The notes beneath the pieces are model-generated. The model did no database searches. It was not told the DNA's origin and was given only the letters and a program-made list of their open reading frames with translations. From Pseudoalteromonas tunicata (GTDB lineage Bacteria; Pseudomonadota; Gammaproteobacteria; Enterobacterales; Alteromonadaceae), in assembly GCF_002310815.1 (NCBI RefSeq), contig NZ_CP011032.1:3140001-3204000 (forward strand): a stretch of 64,000 bases of DNA. Reading direction: 5' to 3'. Both the position numbers and the translations under genes were made by a program. Numbering within the stretch: position 1 is the stretch's first letter; each line of letters starts with the position of its first letter. This document shows positions 9,761 to 18,671 of this stretch, in pieces.

Positions 9761-10873
9761 TTAATCATCCAGCAACACTAAGTCATCGCGGTGGATCACC
9801 ACTTTGCCATTATCAAACCCTAAAACGGCTTTGATTTGCTCTGAATGTAAGGTTTTTATTTTATCTAAATCGATGCTGCTATAGCGGCAAATACCTTTGG
9901 CAATGACTTCACCTTGTACTGTCACCAACTCAACTAAATCGCCACGCTCAAACAAGCCTTTAACTTGCTTCACGCCTTTGGCTAATAAACTGGAACCTTG
10001 CAGTACAATGGCATCCGTTGCCCCAGCATCGAGTACAAGCTTACCGCTGCTTGAAGGCCCTGCAAGCAACCAACGTTTTCGCCCTTCAATCGCCGATTCG
10101 AGTGCTTTAAAACGCGTGCCAACACCTGTTTGATTAACCGTATCAATAATAACGTTGGGTCTGTGCCCTGCTGCAATGATGGTTTCAATACCTGCACGGC
10201 GTGCGGCATCGGCCGCTTGTAACTTAGTGGCCATGCCACCTGTGCCTAAATTTGTACCACTGCCACCAGCAAGTGCGCGTAAATTATCATCAATTTTATT
10301 CACTTCAGTAATAAGGGTTGCATCAGGATTTGAGCGCGGATCTGCAGTAAATAATCCGGGCTGATCAGTTAATAACAGTAACTGATCGGCTTGAGCCAAA
10401 ATAGCGGTTAAGGCCGATAAATTATCGTTATCACCCACTTTTATTTCGGCGGTGGCTACGGCATCATTTTCATTAATGATCGGCACAATATGGTGTTTTA
10501 ATAAGGCGTGCAGGGTATCGCGCGCATTTAAGTAGCGCTCTCGGTCTTCTAAGTCGGCGCGAGTCAGCAGCATTTGCCCGACATGAATACCATAAATATT
10601 AAATAAGGTTTGCCATGTTAAAATAAGTTGCGATTGGCCAACCGCCGCCAACATTTGTTTATTGGCTAAATTGTTTAAGTCGCAGCTCATGTGTAAGTGC
10701 TCTTTACCCGCCGCCACCGCGCCACTTGAAACCAAAATCACTTTGTGACCTTGTTGCCTTAATTGTGCACATTGGCGGACTAACTCCACCATATGCGCTT
10801 TATCTAACGTATAACTGCCACCTGTTAGCACACTTGTGCCAAGCTTAACCACTATGGTTTTACTGACGCTCAT
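9761..10873 (-). CDS. proB: Glutamate 5-kinase
   Basis: ProB phosphorylates glutamate with ATP and commits it to proline synthesis; in characterised homologues proline inhibits it. The 370-residue protein has the amino-acid kinase domain ([12 protein letters not shown] at the N-terminus, VSSGAVAAG, the INENDAVAT loop, GTGGMATK) and a C-terminal PUA domain from about residue 275. It is the first gene of the proBA operon, and GAGAGGGTGAA precedes the ATG. The gene order and full length match the gammaproteobacterial standard. Confidence 0.97.
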   Translation of the reverse strand: MSVSKTIVVKLGTSVLTGGSYTLDKAHMVELVRQCAQLRQQGHKVILVSSGAVAAGKEHLHMSCDLNNLANKQMLAAVGQSQLILTWQTLFNIYGIHVGQMLLTRADLEDRERYLNARDTLHALLKHHIVPIINENDAVATAEIKVGDNDNLSALTAILAQADQLLLLTDQPGLFTADPRSNPDATLITEVNKIDDNLRALAGGSGTNLGTGGMATKLQAADAARRAGIETIIAAGHRPNVIIDTVNQTGVGTRFKALESAIEGRKRWLLAGPSSSGKLVLDAGATDAIVLQGSSLLAKGVKQVKGLFERGDLVELVTVQGEVIAKGICRYSSIDLDKIKTLHSEQIKAVLGFDNGKVVIHRDDLVLLDD

Positions 10874-11015
10874 TTCACCCTCTCATTCCTGTTTGCGGTC
10901 TTAGTTATATCAAAACAACTTTTTAGTACAAGCTTTAATCACTTGAAAAAAAATAATGACACTAAGCTGCGGTTATTTATGCAAAATGATATGATTTTTA
11001 CCCCTGAAATTATTG

Positions 11016-11963
11016 ATGTTTACCATGCCACCGAGTTTATGTTTAATCATTGCCACCTTTTTGTGGGGCAGTTCATTTATCGCATTAAAATATGCTATTG
11101 CCATTTACGACCCTGCGGTGGTTATTTTTGCACGCATGCTGACCACCTTGTTAATTTGTCTTTTATTGTGGCGCTTTGTAAAACGATTTGATTACCAAAG
11201 TGGTGATTGGAAGTATTTAGTCAGCATGTCGTTGGCTGAGCCTTGTTTATACTTTTTGTTTGAAGGTCATGCAATGGAATATACCTCGGCCTCACAAGCT
11301 GGGGTGTTGGTATCGTGTTTGCCAATTATTGTCGCAGTTTTGGCATTTTATTTACTCAAAGAGCAGTTATCTAAAGCAATCATTATTGGTTTTAGCTTGT
11401 GTATTGGCGGCAGTATTTTATTAACCTTGGTTTCACCCCATTCAGACCAAGCACCTAACCCATTATTGGGTAATTTTTTAGAATTTTTAGCCATGATTTG
11501 CGCCGCCTATTACACCGTAAGCGTAAAACATTTAGCTGCACGTTATTCGCCACTGTCATTAATTGCCTTGCAAGGATTGAGCGGTAGCTTATTTTTTGCG
11601 CCATTTTTATTCTTTGTTGACCTGCCAACCGAAATAAACAGTAGCGCCATTTTCAGTATTTTATATCTCGGTACTTTTGTTACTTTGGGTGGTTATGGGC
11701 TTTATAACTATGCAATTAGTAAAATCTCGGTACTTACAGCGGCGGCATTTTCTAACCTGATTCCCATTTTTGCCTTGCTGCTTTCAGCAATCATTTTGCA
11801 AGAAGTGCTTACTCTTTGGCAGTGGTTAAGTATTGGCGTGGTCTTTATCGGTATTTTGGTCAGTCAACAACATGCCAAGCAAATCAAAGATAATGCCGAC
11901 CCATTAGGCGAACTTGAACACATAAATACCGAGGAGCCAGTAAAGAGCTCCTCTGTGGTTTAA
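11016..11963 (+). CDS. EamA/DMT-family transporter
   Basis: A ten-helix inner-membrane permease of the drug/metabolite transporter superfamily, with two EamA repeats of about 130 residues. The first contains the usual IATFLWGSSFIALKYA opening; the second ends in IGVVFIGILVSQ. The substrate is unknown; relatives export amino acids or metabolites. The start is uncertain: TTG at 11013, ATG at 11016 and ATG at 11025 are all in frame, none with a strong ribosome-binding site. It is divergent from proB and convergent with the sortase gene, only 7 bases away, with a hairpin inside its own 3' end. Confidence 0.88.
   Translation: MFTMPPSLCLIIATFLWGSSFIALKYAIAIYDPAVVIFARMLTTLLICLLLWRFVKRFDYQSGDWKYLVSMSLAEPCLYFLFEGHAMEYTSASQAGVLVSCLPIIVAVLAFYLLKEQLSKAIIIGFSLCIGGSILLTLVSPHSDQAPNPLLGNFLEFLAMICAAYYTVSVKHLAARYSPLSLIALQGLSGSLFFAPFLFFVDLPTEINSSAIFSILYLGTFVTLGGYGLYNYAISKISVLTAAAFSNLIPIFALLLSAIILQEVLTLWQWLSIGVVFIGILVSQQHAKQIKDNADPLGELEHINTEEPVKSSSVV
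11931..11953. terminator. Hairpin at the DMT/sortase convergence
   Basis: A perfect 7-base stem GAGGAGC / GCTCCTC lies inside the last codons of the DMT gene and 18 bases before the sortase gene's end. The downstream T content is low, so it may be a weak terminator or a barrier to converging transcripts. Confidence 0.45.
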
Positions 11964-11970
11964 CGACTTT

Positions 11971-12552
11971 TTAGGCGTCACTCATTCTTTGTGCGGTGAC
12001 TAAATAACGCTGCGTTGTTCCGGCTACTGGGCTATTAAAAGGATAACACGTGGCCAAATAAAGGGTTGATGAAGGCTGAACTTGCGCTAAAAATGCGGTG
12101 TCGGTGGCTAAAATCACCGACAAATCAGTCACTTTATACTGCCACCACTGGCCGCTTGGTTGTTGTACTTGCAGTATTTGCCCACGCTGCACAGCGGCTA
12201 AAAAAGCAAAATGGCTGTCATTGTGCCCCGCAATTAATGGCGATTGCAGTGACGATAACTGCAAATCTGGCGCTAAAAAAGCAGGCCCAAATGCTAAGGT
12301 GCGCAAATTAGCCTCTGCCAATACATAGCGCTCAACATCAAGTGCAGGTACCCGCAATTTTGCCACCGGGTAAGTATCGGCATAAAACCACGGCTTAACT
12401 TTATGTTGCCCCGATAACGTTGCTTGCCATGCGTCTGAAATCAAATATTGTGCCAGCCATGCTTTAGCTTGCATGTAGCCGCCTTGCATCATCAAGGCAG
12501 CGCCAAACAATACCCCAAAAGCAAATACGATGCGTTTAATGTGTTTGCTCAT
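11971..12552 (-). CDS. Class GN (marine proteobacterial) sortase
   Basis: A 193-residue membrane-anchored cysteine transpeptidase of the sortase family found in Gram-negative bacteria. It has an N-terminal membrane helix (about 7-24), then the sortase barrel with the catalytic His110 in AGHNDSHF, Cys169 in LYLATCYPF and candidate Arg182 in TQRYLV. It would cleave the sorting signal of the upstream-encoded target protein and attach or release it on the periplasmic face. The ATG at 12552 has GGTGG just upstream; an in-frame TTG lies at 12567. The gene overlaps the end of its target gene, which indicates translational coupling and a dedicated enzyme-substrate pair. Confidence 0.93.
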   Translation of the reverse strand: MSKHIKRIVFAFGVLFGAALMMQGGYMQAKAWLAQYLISDAWQATLSGQHKVKPWFYADTYPVAKLRVPALDVERYVLAEANLRTLAFGPAFLAPDLQLSSLQSPLIAGHNDSHFAFLAAVQRGQILQVQQPSGQWWQYKVTDLSVILATDTAFLAQVQPSSTLYLATCYPFNSPVAGTTQRYLVTAQRMSDA

Positions 12553-14590
12553 TACGCCACCAGCCAATTGCGGCTAACATCAGTAACATAAAACCGACCA
12601 GCAATTGCCACACGCTTTGACCACCCGTTTGTGGAATTGGCGCACTCCATCCTTTTACCGCCATCGGTGTAATACGGCTTTCACCATGCGCTGGCTGTAA
12701 ACTGCTTGGCGTTTTATCAACCGCTAAAAATGAGGTGTAAGGGCTTAGTAACTGATATTTAAGCGCAAGTGTGAGGATTTTATCTGCAATTGGATCATGT
12801 TCTTTATTAGCAGTATAAACTTGCTGCATGCTTAAAGACTGAATTTGCTGCCTTGCCCAAAGCCTGGCAATGTTACTGCCAGTTTGCGCTTGGCCAAGCA
12901 TAAACTGCGCATTAAATTGACCAAACGCTTGCTGCCCGCGCACGTTGATTTGGTTTTGTCCTGCGTTGAGTTTTATCGCCACCATCATCGCTTGGTTAAA
13001 ATATAAGTCGGCAATCGGTTTGGGCCAAAAATCAAGCGCATCACCATTTTCATCTGTAATAATAAGCTCTTTAAGCGCGGCATTAGCCAATTGCACAAAC
13101 AGGTTTTTCATTGTCCGTTGCACATCCGTTACATCACCAATAAAGGTAAAAGTCCCGCGACCCAGTGTGGCTGCGCGCGTCATAAAATAACTGTTAGGCG
13201 CAGAACCAATACCAATGGTAAAAATTCGGCTATCGCCCAAACTACCTTTTATTTGCGCAAATACTTCTGTTTCGTTGCTGATACTGCCATCGGTCAAAAA
13301 TACAATTTGGCGTAAATAATCGGCATGCTCACTATTATCAAGTACCTGCTCAAATGCTAATCCTATTTCAGTACCACCATCGGCCTTTAAGCCATACACA
13401 AAGTTACGCGCTCGACGAATATTAAAATCGTTGGCTGGCAATGCTTGCGCGTTAAGTGCATTGACCTTGCTATTAAATTCGATGATGTTAAAGCTATCTT
13501 GCGGGTCTAAATTAGCCAAAGCAAAAAATAACGCACTCTTGGCTTGCTCTAATGATTCACCATGCATAGAGCCTGATGTATCAATGACAAAAATTACTTC
13601 TCGAGGTAGCCGCTGCGCAGCAATAAACTCATCACTTGGCGGCATTAACATCACTAACGCGTAATCATCGTTTTCAAAATGCTCTTTAAATACCGCCGCT
13701 TGAATGGCCGCTTGATTTTTAGGTTTTACCCGCAAGACAAAATCACGATTAGCGAATGTTGTGCCCTGTTTTAAACTCACTTGATAGTGATTATTACCAA
13801 TAAGTTGCTGATTAATTTCATGATAAGGCGACATTATGGTATCGAGTTCAAATCCTAAGTTAAGCGCTATCGATACACTCTGTTTAATTTTTGCATCACT
13901 CATCCCTTGTCCCACTGCTTTAGCGCTTTGTGTTTCAAGTTCATCAATAAAAGGGGCTGAGGTTATCTCGCTTGCACTTGGCCAATTACCTTGTAAATCA
14001 GCATCAAAAACCAGCCGTTTTGGTTGATAGCGCGGCGCAACAAGCATAGGAAAACGCACCGTAAACTCGCCTTGTTCATAATGCAATAATTGCTGATACA
14101 CCAAGGTCACCTCAACTGTTTGCCCCGCCTCAATATTAGCCACCTGGCTAACAAATAAATTGGGGCGTTTTTGGCTGACTAAGCTTGCTTTTTTACCTTG
14201 TTGTTTTGCAACCTCATAGGCTTGCTCTGCTTGTTTTTTTTCTTTAATTTCGCCGACAATGACCCTCTCACCAACGCGCATTTGCATCTCATATACTGCG
14301 CTATTGTCAGGTAAGGCAAAGGCGTAGCGCCCATTTAAAACTTCTGAACTGGTATTTTTATAGCGCTGCGTTACCGTTACCTTGTTGATTAAACCGGTTA
14401 TGGTCATTTGCGCGTCACTGCTGAGCAACAAACCTTGACTTATAAGCCGACCTGAGCGGTCGCTAAGGGCAAGGGTTGATGCGGCGCTATCCGTTGATTC
14501 GACTGCAAAAATAGGTCGACTAACCAGTAATAACACTGTTGCCAACCCACAGTAAAACGTTGCCAAAAAACGGCGATTGATATTGATCAT
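12536..14590 (-). CDS. Sortase target protein with VIT and VWA domains
   Basis: The 684-residue product is the substrate of the adjacent sortase. It has a signal peptide (hydrophobic to about residue 29), a VIT domain (about 45-170), a von Willebrand factor A domain with the metal-site motif DTSGSMHG from Asp337, and at the C-terminus IPQTGG near residues 652-657 followed by a membrane helix and a WRNEQTH tail. That tripartite end is a sortase sorting signal, with Ile for the usual Leu. The domain layout is like inter-alpha-trypsin inhibitor heavy chains. The likely role is a surface or periplasmic adhesion protein. The start is the ATG at 14590, with GGAG 7 bases upstream; an in-frame extension to 14635 lacks support. 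Confidence 0.93.
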   Translation of the reverse strand: MININRRFLATFYCGLATVLLLVSRPIFAVESTDSAASTLALSDRSGRLISQGLLLSSDAQMTITGLINKVTVTQRYKNTSSEVLNGRYAFALPDNSAVYEMQMRVGERVIVGEIKEKKQAEQAYEVAKQQGKKASLVSQKRPNLFVSQVANIEAGQTVEVTLVYQQLLHYEQGEFTVRFPMLVAPRYQPKRLVFDADLQGNWPSASEITSAPFIDELETQSAKAVGQGMSDAKIKQSVSIALNLGFELDTIMSPYHEINQQLIGNNHYQVSLKQGTTFANRDFVLRVKPKNQAAIQAAVFKEHFENDDYALVMLMPPSDEFIAAQRLPREVIFVIDTSGSMHGESLEQAKSALFFALANLDPQDSFNIIEFNSKVNALNAQALPANDFNIRRARNFVYGLKADGGTEIGLAFEQVLDNSEHADYLRQIVFLTDGSISNETEVFAQIKGSLGDSRIFTIGIGSAPNSYFMTRAATLGRGTFTFIGDVTDVQRTMKNLFVQLANAALKELIITDENGDALDFWPKPIADLYFNQAMMVAIKLNAGQNQINVRGQQAFGQFNAQFMLGQAQTGSNIARLWARQQIQSLSMQQVYTANKEHDPIADKILTLALKYQLLSPYTSFLAVDKTPSSLQPAHGESRITPMAVKGWSAPIPQTGGQSVWQLLVGFMLLMLAAIGWWRNEQTH

Positions 14591-14605
14591 TTGGGAACTC
14601 CGTGG

Positions 14606-14671
14606 CAAAAAAAGCCCTGCAACTGGCCCGCTCAAACAAAGTTTGATTGGCTAGTTCGCGCAATTGCAGGG
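14606..14671 (-). terminator. Terminator/attenuator between pdsO and the sortase target gene
   Basis: On the minus strand CCCTGCAA and TTGCAGGG close a long-range stem, followed directly by CTTTTTTT. It starts just past the OmpA-family gene's end and finishes about 15 bases before the target gene's ATG. It would end or attenuate read-through from the first gene, giving a lower level of the target and sortase. A shared 12-mer (14602-14613) overlaps the T-run. Confidence 0.6.
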
Positions 14672-14678
14672 TAAACCG

Positions 14679-15422
14679 TTAATAGTTTTGGTTTTTGGCT
14701 GTCGCTTCAATGGCTTGGTTATTTTTTGCTTTTAGCGTGACGCGGCGATCGAAAAAGTCACCTTCAAAATCTTGCTGTGCAGCCAATGCATGTTGTTCAC
14801 CAAAGGCATCGGTATTTAACCGCACCGCATTTACACCTTGTTTCACCAAATAGGCTTTTACATTAGTAACACGTTGTTTTGATAAAATAAGGTTGGCTTG
14901 CTCGTCGCCACGGCGGTCGGCAAATCCTTGTAAATCTAACGATAAATCAGGATTTTGTGCTAATACAGCCGCCACTTCATCGAGTTGGCTTGCAAAATGC
15001 GCTTCAATTGCACTTGAGCCACTTCTAAATTGCACTGTCATAGCCATTAAATTATCTAACCGTTGTTGTTGCAGTTTGTTTTTCTCAAATTCAATTTCAG
15101 ATAAGCGGTTTTCGAGCGCTTCGTTTTGCGCCATTAAATCTTGCTGTTGCAAACTTTGTTGCTGTAGTGCTACTAGGTCAGTGTGCTGCGCTTTAATGAT
15201 TTTACTATCTGATGCAGTTTGACCAATTAAACCACCGGTCAATGCGCCAATAAATGCCCCTACTGGGCCGCCTAAAGCAGCACCTAATAACGCCCCCGAA
15301 CCAAGCCCAATGGCTTGTTCTTTATTTTCGCGTTTTGGTGCTTGCTCTGACGATTTAGCCGTTGCCATAACTGGCGCTGATAATAAAGTGGCTAGTGTTA
15401 ATGTGATGATGGTCTTTTTCAT
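14679..15422 (-). CDS. pdsO: Sortase-system OmpA-family protein (PdsO)
   Basis: A 247-residue periplasmic or outer-membrane-linked protein. It has a signal peptide (MKKTIITLTLATLLSAPVMA), a Gly/Ala-rich glycine-zipper segment (about 38-75, GSGALLGAALGGPVGAFIGA), a coiled coil (about 80-125) and a C-terminal OmpA-like peptidoglycan-binding domain with LSLDLQGFADRRGDEQANLILS. It matches the OmpA-family member of the proteobacterial dedicated sortase system and probably ties the sorted protein to the cell wall. The start is the ATG at 15422, with AGGAAG upstream; the longer frame to 15548 runs through the promoter region and lacks a signal peptide at its own end. Confidence 0.9.
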   Translation of the reverse strand: MKKTIITLTLATLLSAPVMATAKSSEQAPKRENKEQAIGLGSGALLGAALGGPVGAFIGALTGGLIGQTASDSKIIKAQHTDLVALQQQSLQQQDLMAQNEALENRLSEIEFEKNKLQQQRLDNLMAMTVQFRSGSSAIEAHFASQLDEVAAVLAQNPDLSLDLQGFADRRGDEQANLILSKQRVTNVKAYLVKQGVNAVRLNTDAFGEQHALAAQQDFEGDFFDRRVTLKAKNNQAIEATAKNQNY

Positions 15423-15498
15423 AATGTTCTTCCTAAAAAGTAAGCCTACTGGTTGGAGTGCTTGTGTGTTTTGATGGAATTCATTAAACACCAGCCAA

Positions 15499-15559
15499 GT
15501 GGCAACAAAAGGGAGCAAAAAAGGCAAACTGGCGATCAATTGTGGCAAAAAAAAGGCAA
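15499..15559. promoter_or_regulatory. Candidate PdsR operator repeats
   Basis: Within the divergent pdsO/pdsR space, GTGGCAACAAAA (15499-15510) and GTGGCAAAAAAA (15542-15553) lie 43 bases apart, about four helical turns. The same 12-mer recurs at 14602-14613 before the sortase target gene. Repeats in all regulated leaders of one locus suggest a binding site for the adjacent response regulator. The repeats are seen directly; the role is inference. Confidence 0.4.
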
Positions 15560-15643
15560 TTACAGTTTTACTGCTTACAAGTTGATTTTTTTAGGTATAG
15601 TTCGCTTATCAAATTTATAACCTGCATTAAAAGCCAAGCTAAA

Positions 15644-16333
15644 ATGAAACAAATTGCCATTGTTGAAGATGAAACCGCCATTCGCGAAAACTACACTGAA
15701 ATGCTTACCAAGCAAGGCTATCAGGTGCAAGGTTACGCCGACCGCCAAAGTGCGGAGCTGGCGTTTAAACAACAACTGCCCGATTTAGCCATTGTTGATA
15801 TCGGCCTTGGTGATGAAATTGATGGCGGTTTTACCTTGTGCCAAACCTTACGCTCGCTGTCTAAAACCTTACCGATTATTTTTTTAACAGCCCGAGACAG
15901 CGAAATCGATACCGTGTGTGGCCTGCGCATGGGCGCTGATGACTACCTAACCAAAGACATTAGTTTGCCCCATTTGGCTGCACGCATTGCGGCGCTTTTT
16001 CGCCGCATGGCGGCACTTGAAGTGCCCGTTGTTGCACAAAACATTCTGACCCGCGGGCCACTAAAAATTGATACCAATCGCATGCAAGTCAGCTGGCACG
16101 ACCATGCCATCGACTTAACTATTACTGAGTTCTGGATGGTGCATGCCCTCGCGCAGCGCCCAGGTCATGTTAAAAGCCGCAACGACTTAATGACCGATGC
16201 CAAAATTTACGTTGATGATTCCACTATCACTTCTCATGTAAAACGCATTCGAAAAAAATTTATTAAAGTGGATGCCGATTTTAACTGCGTTGATACCGTC
16301 TATGGCATGGGGTATCGCTGGGAGCACAGCTAA
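15644..16333 (+). CDS. pdsR: Sortase-system response regulator (PdsR)
   Basis: An OmpR/PhoB-type regulator of 229 residues. The receiver domain has the acidic pair at residues 8-9, phospho-acceptor Asp52 and Lys104; the C-terminal winged helix ends with CVDTVYGMGYRWE. The start is the ATG at 15644, which begins the receiver (MKQIAIVEDE); the frame extends further upstream without a plausible start. Its stop overlaps the kinase start by one base (TAATG), so the pair is co-translated. It faces the OmpA-family, target and sortase genes and matches the regulator of the proteobacterial dedicated sortase system. Confidence 0.92.
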   Translation: MKQIAIVEDETAIRENYTEMLTKQGYQVQGYADRQSAELAFKQQLPDLAIVDIGLGDEIDGGFTLCQTLRSLSKTLPIIFLTARDSEIDTVCGLRMGADDYLTKDISLPHLAARIAALFRRMAALEVPVVAQNILTRGPLKIDTNRMQVSWHDHAIDLTITEFWMVHALAQRPGHVKSRNDLMTDAKIYVDDSTITSHVKRIRKKFIKVDADFNCVDTVYGMGYRWEHS

Positions 16334-18480
16334 TGCGCCGTGCTAGCTTTGGTCTTCGTAGCCAATTTATTTTGTTATCAAGCTTTTTATTATTATTGCC
16401 TTGGCTTGGTTATGAATATGTGTGGGAAATGGAAAAATACCTGCGCAAAGGCCAAGAAAAAACTTTAGTTGGCACCACCCGAGCACTTGCCACCGCATTA
16501 CATGAACGCCCAGCCTTGTTTGATAGCCAAGCGAGCTTTTTAAAACAAGTTGAGAAAGGCCGAGATTTATATGCCTACAATATCAATGGTCCCATCAAAC
16601 TCGATGGAGACTTTAACGAATGGCAACTTTATCGCCCACTCTTTTGGCAATACGATAGTCGCTATTTACAACCACAAAATGAGCAACATCAAAGCAGTGA
16701 TTTAGCGTTTGAACACATGGTCGGTAAATACGAAAAACACTTGTATGCCATTTTTGATGTGACTGATCAGCAAGTGGTTTTTCGCCCAGCCAATAGTTTA
16801 AGTATTACCCGCAACGACCATCTTAAAATTGCGTTTCAAGACAGTGATGGCAGTTTAAAAACCTATATTATTGCGCCAAAACAACCGGGGTGGATCACTG
16901 CCTACGATGAAGCCGATTTATCGGTTGTGCCACAAATTCAAGGCCATTTTAAGCTAACCCAAAGTGGCTATCGTATTGAATTACGTTTACCACTTAACAT
17001 GCTCGGTAAAAAACTCGGTTTTGCCATTGTTGATTGGGATGGCCCAAATGTGGCCGTTAAAACCATGGCCACTTCAAATCTTAACAATTTAACTGAGCTT
17101 GGCACTGTGCTGGTGCCATCGCCCGAAATTGAACGCATAATCAAAGGTATGGGTCACTCTGGTAGCCGCATTTGGGTGGTTGATACTCATCATCGGGTGC
17201 TGGCTCAATCGGGTGACATCAAACATGCCGATGGCGTGTGGGCCAATAGCCTTGATGAATACCAGCAACGAACTTCTTGGTGGGATCTGTTTGAAAAAGA
17301 ATACCTTCATCCACTTTATTATTTGATTTTAACCCGCCCTGCCGATGAATTTATTGATGAACTTTATGATAATGCCGCCCTTGAAGGCGCGCATATTAAA
17401 GCGGCACTTGAAGGACGCTCAGAATCAAGCTGGCGCCTCACGCCAGATAAAAAAGCGGTGATTTTATCTGCCGCGTATCCAATTTGGATTGATGATAACG
17501 TCATGGGGGCAGTAATTGCAGAAGAAACCACCAATGGCGTACGTTCCATTCGCAACAAAGCCCTTGAAAAACTCTTTACCGTTATTTTAGCTGTAATGCT
17601 CATTGGCACGTTTACCCTATTCTTTTTTGCTTCTCGTATTTCATCACGGATCCGTAAATTGCGTGATTTAGCCGAGCAAGCTATCGACCCACAAGGGCGT
17701 GTGCTCGGTGAGATTAAAAGCTCAAATGCGGGTGATGAAATTGGCGATTTATCACGAAGCTTTGCCAATATTGTCGGTCGTTTAGGCGGATATACCCATT
17801 ATTTAGAAAATATGTCATCGCGATTATCTCATGAGTTACGCACGCCAGTGGCTGTGGTACGCTCATCACTTGAAAGCTTGCAGCTTGATGAACTCGCGCC
17901 AGAGCAACAAAAATACATCGATCGCGCTACCGAAGGTGTTAATCGACTCAATAAAATTATTACCACCATGAGCGAAGCCACTCGCTTAGAGCAAAGCATT
18001 GCCCATTCAGAGCGCCAAATGTTTGATTTAAGCCAAGTGATTAACGGCTGTATGCAGGGTTATCAAATGACTTATCCAACCGAGCGTTTTGAGCTTAAGC
18101 TCACTGAACAGCCCATAATGCTCAGCGGTGTGCCGGAGTTTATTGCCCAATTGCTCGATAAAGTTATCAACAATGCCATTGAGTTTGCCACCCCACAGAC
18201 CCCGATTGTGGTTGAGCTTAGTCATGATGATAAACATGCCAAACTCACCATCAGCAATCAAGGGCCAGCCCTGCCTGATAAAATTGGTGACCATATTTTT
18301 GATTCGATGGTCTCGGTGCGCAGTCAAGCTATGCAAAAACAACCCCATTTAGGGCTTGGTTTATATGTTGCCCGCTTAATTGCTGAGTTTCATCATGGCC
18401 GAATTAACGCCACTAACCTACCAGAAAACCAAGGCGTGCAAATGACCCTTACCCTGCCGTTATCATCAACAAAACACTAG
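16333..18480 (+). CDS. pdsS: Sortase-system sensor histidine kinase (PdsS)
   Basis: A 715-residue inner-membrane sensor kinase. One membrane helix lies near the N-terminus (about 10-27) and one near 415-435. The large periplasmic part begins with a carbohydrate-binding-module-9-like segment (GPIKLDGDFNEWQ near residue 95) that may sense a glycan or wall fragment. After a HAMP region come the dimerisation helix with His500 in SRLSHELRTP, the N-box NNAIEF and a glycine box LGLGLYVARL. It phosphorylates PdsR in the family model. The ligand is unknown. The gene ends 8 bases before a truncated MITE-like repeat, which may have inserted there. Confidence 0.92.
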   Translation: MRRASFGLRSQFILLSSFLLLLPWLGYEYVWEMEKYLRKGQEKTLVGTTRALATALHERPALFDSQASFLKQVEKGRDLYAYNINGPIKLDGDFNEWQLYRPLFWQYDSRYLQPQNEQHQSSDLAFEHMVGKYEKHLYAIFDVTDQQVVFRPANSLSITRNDHLKIAFQDSDGSLKTYIIAPKQPGWITAYDEADLSVVPQIQGHFKLTQSGYRIELRLPLNMLGKKLGFAIVDWDGPNVAVKTMATSNLNNLTELGTVLVPSPEIERIIKGMGHSGSRIWVVDTHHRVLAQSGDIKHADGVWANSLDEYQQRTSWWDLFEKEYLHPLYYLILTRPADEFIDELYDNAALEGAHIKAALEGRSESSWRLTPDKKAVILSAAYPIWIDDNVMGAVIAEETTNGVRSIRNKALEKLFTVILAVMLIGTFTLFFFASRISSRIRKLRDLAEQAIDPQGRVLGEIKSSNAGDEIGDLSRSFANIVGRLGGYTHYLENMSSRLSHELRTPVAVVRSSLESLQLDELAPEQQKYIDRATEGVNRLNKIITTMSEATRLEQSIAHSERQMFDLSQVINGCMQGYQMTYPTERFELKLTEQPIMLSGVPEFIAQLLDKVINNAIEFATPQTPIVVELSHDDKHAKLTISNQGPALPDKIGDHIFDSMVSVRSQAMQKQPHLGLGLYVARLIAEFHHGRINATNLPENQGVQMTLTLPLSSTKH

Positions 18481-18488
18481 AACGAGCT

Positions 18489-18558
18489 GCAAGTTAATCT
18501 AACGCAGTTAGCGTTGGATTAACTGCTTGAGATAGATTTATTATCCAGTATTGAGGTT
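18489..18558 (+). repeat. 5'-truncated copy of the MITE-like repeat
   Basis: These 70 bases match the last 71 bases of the full element at 32341-32411, ending in the same TTATCCAGTATTGAGGTT terminus. The left part is missing. The retained part folds into a strong hairpin (AGTTAATCTAACGC with GCGTTGGATTAACT), which could also serve as terminator structure for the kinase gene just upstream. Confidence 0.8.
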
Positions 18559-18671
18559 GGTTTACAGCTACCGGGCTCAATAAATCGTTTGTTCCTCTCA
18601 CTATTGGCAAAAGGATATTGCTAAAGCCGACAATCTTGATACTGTTGATAAAAACAACAACGAGAATCATT

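Noticed and set aside
15423..15548. Longer form of the OmpA-family protein
   Set aside because: The extension runs through the divergent promoter region, and the signal peptide and ribosome-binding site belong to the ATG at 15422.
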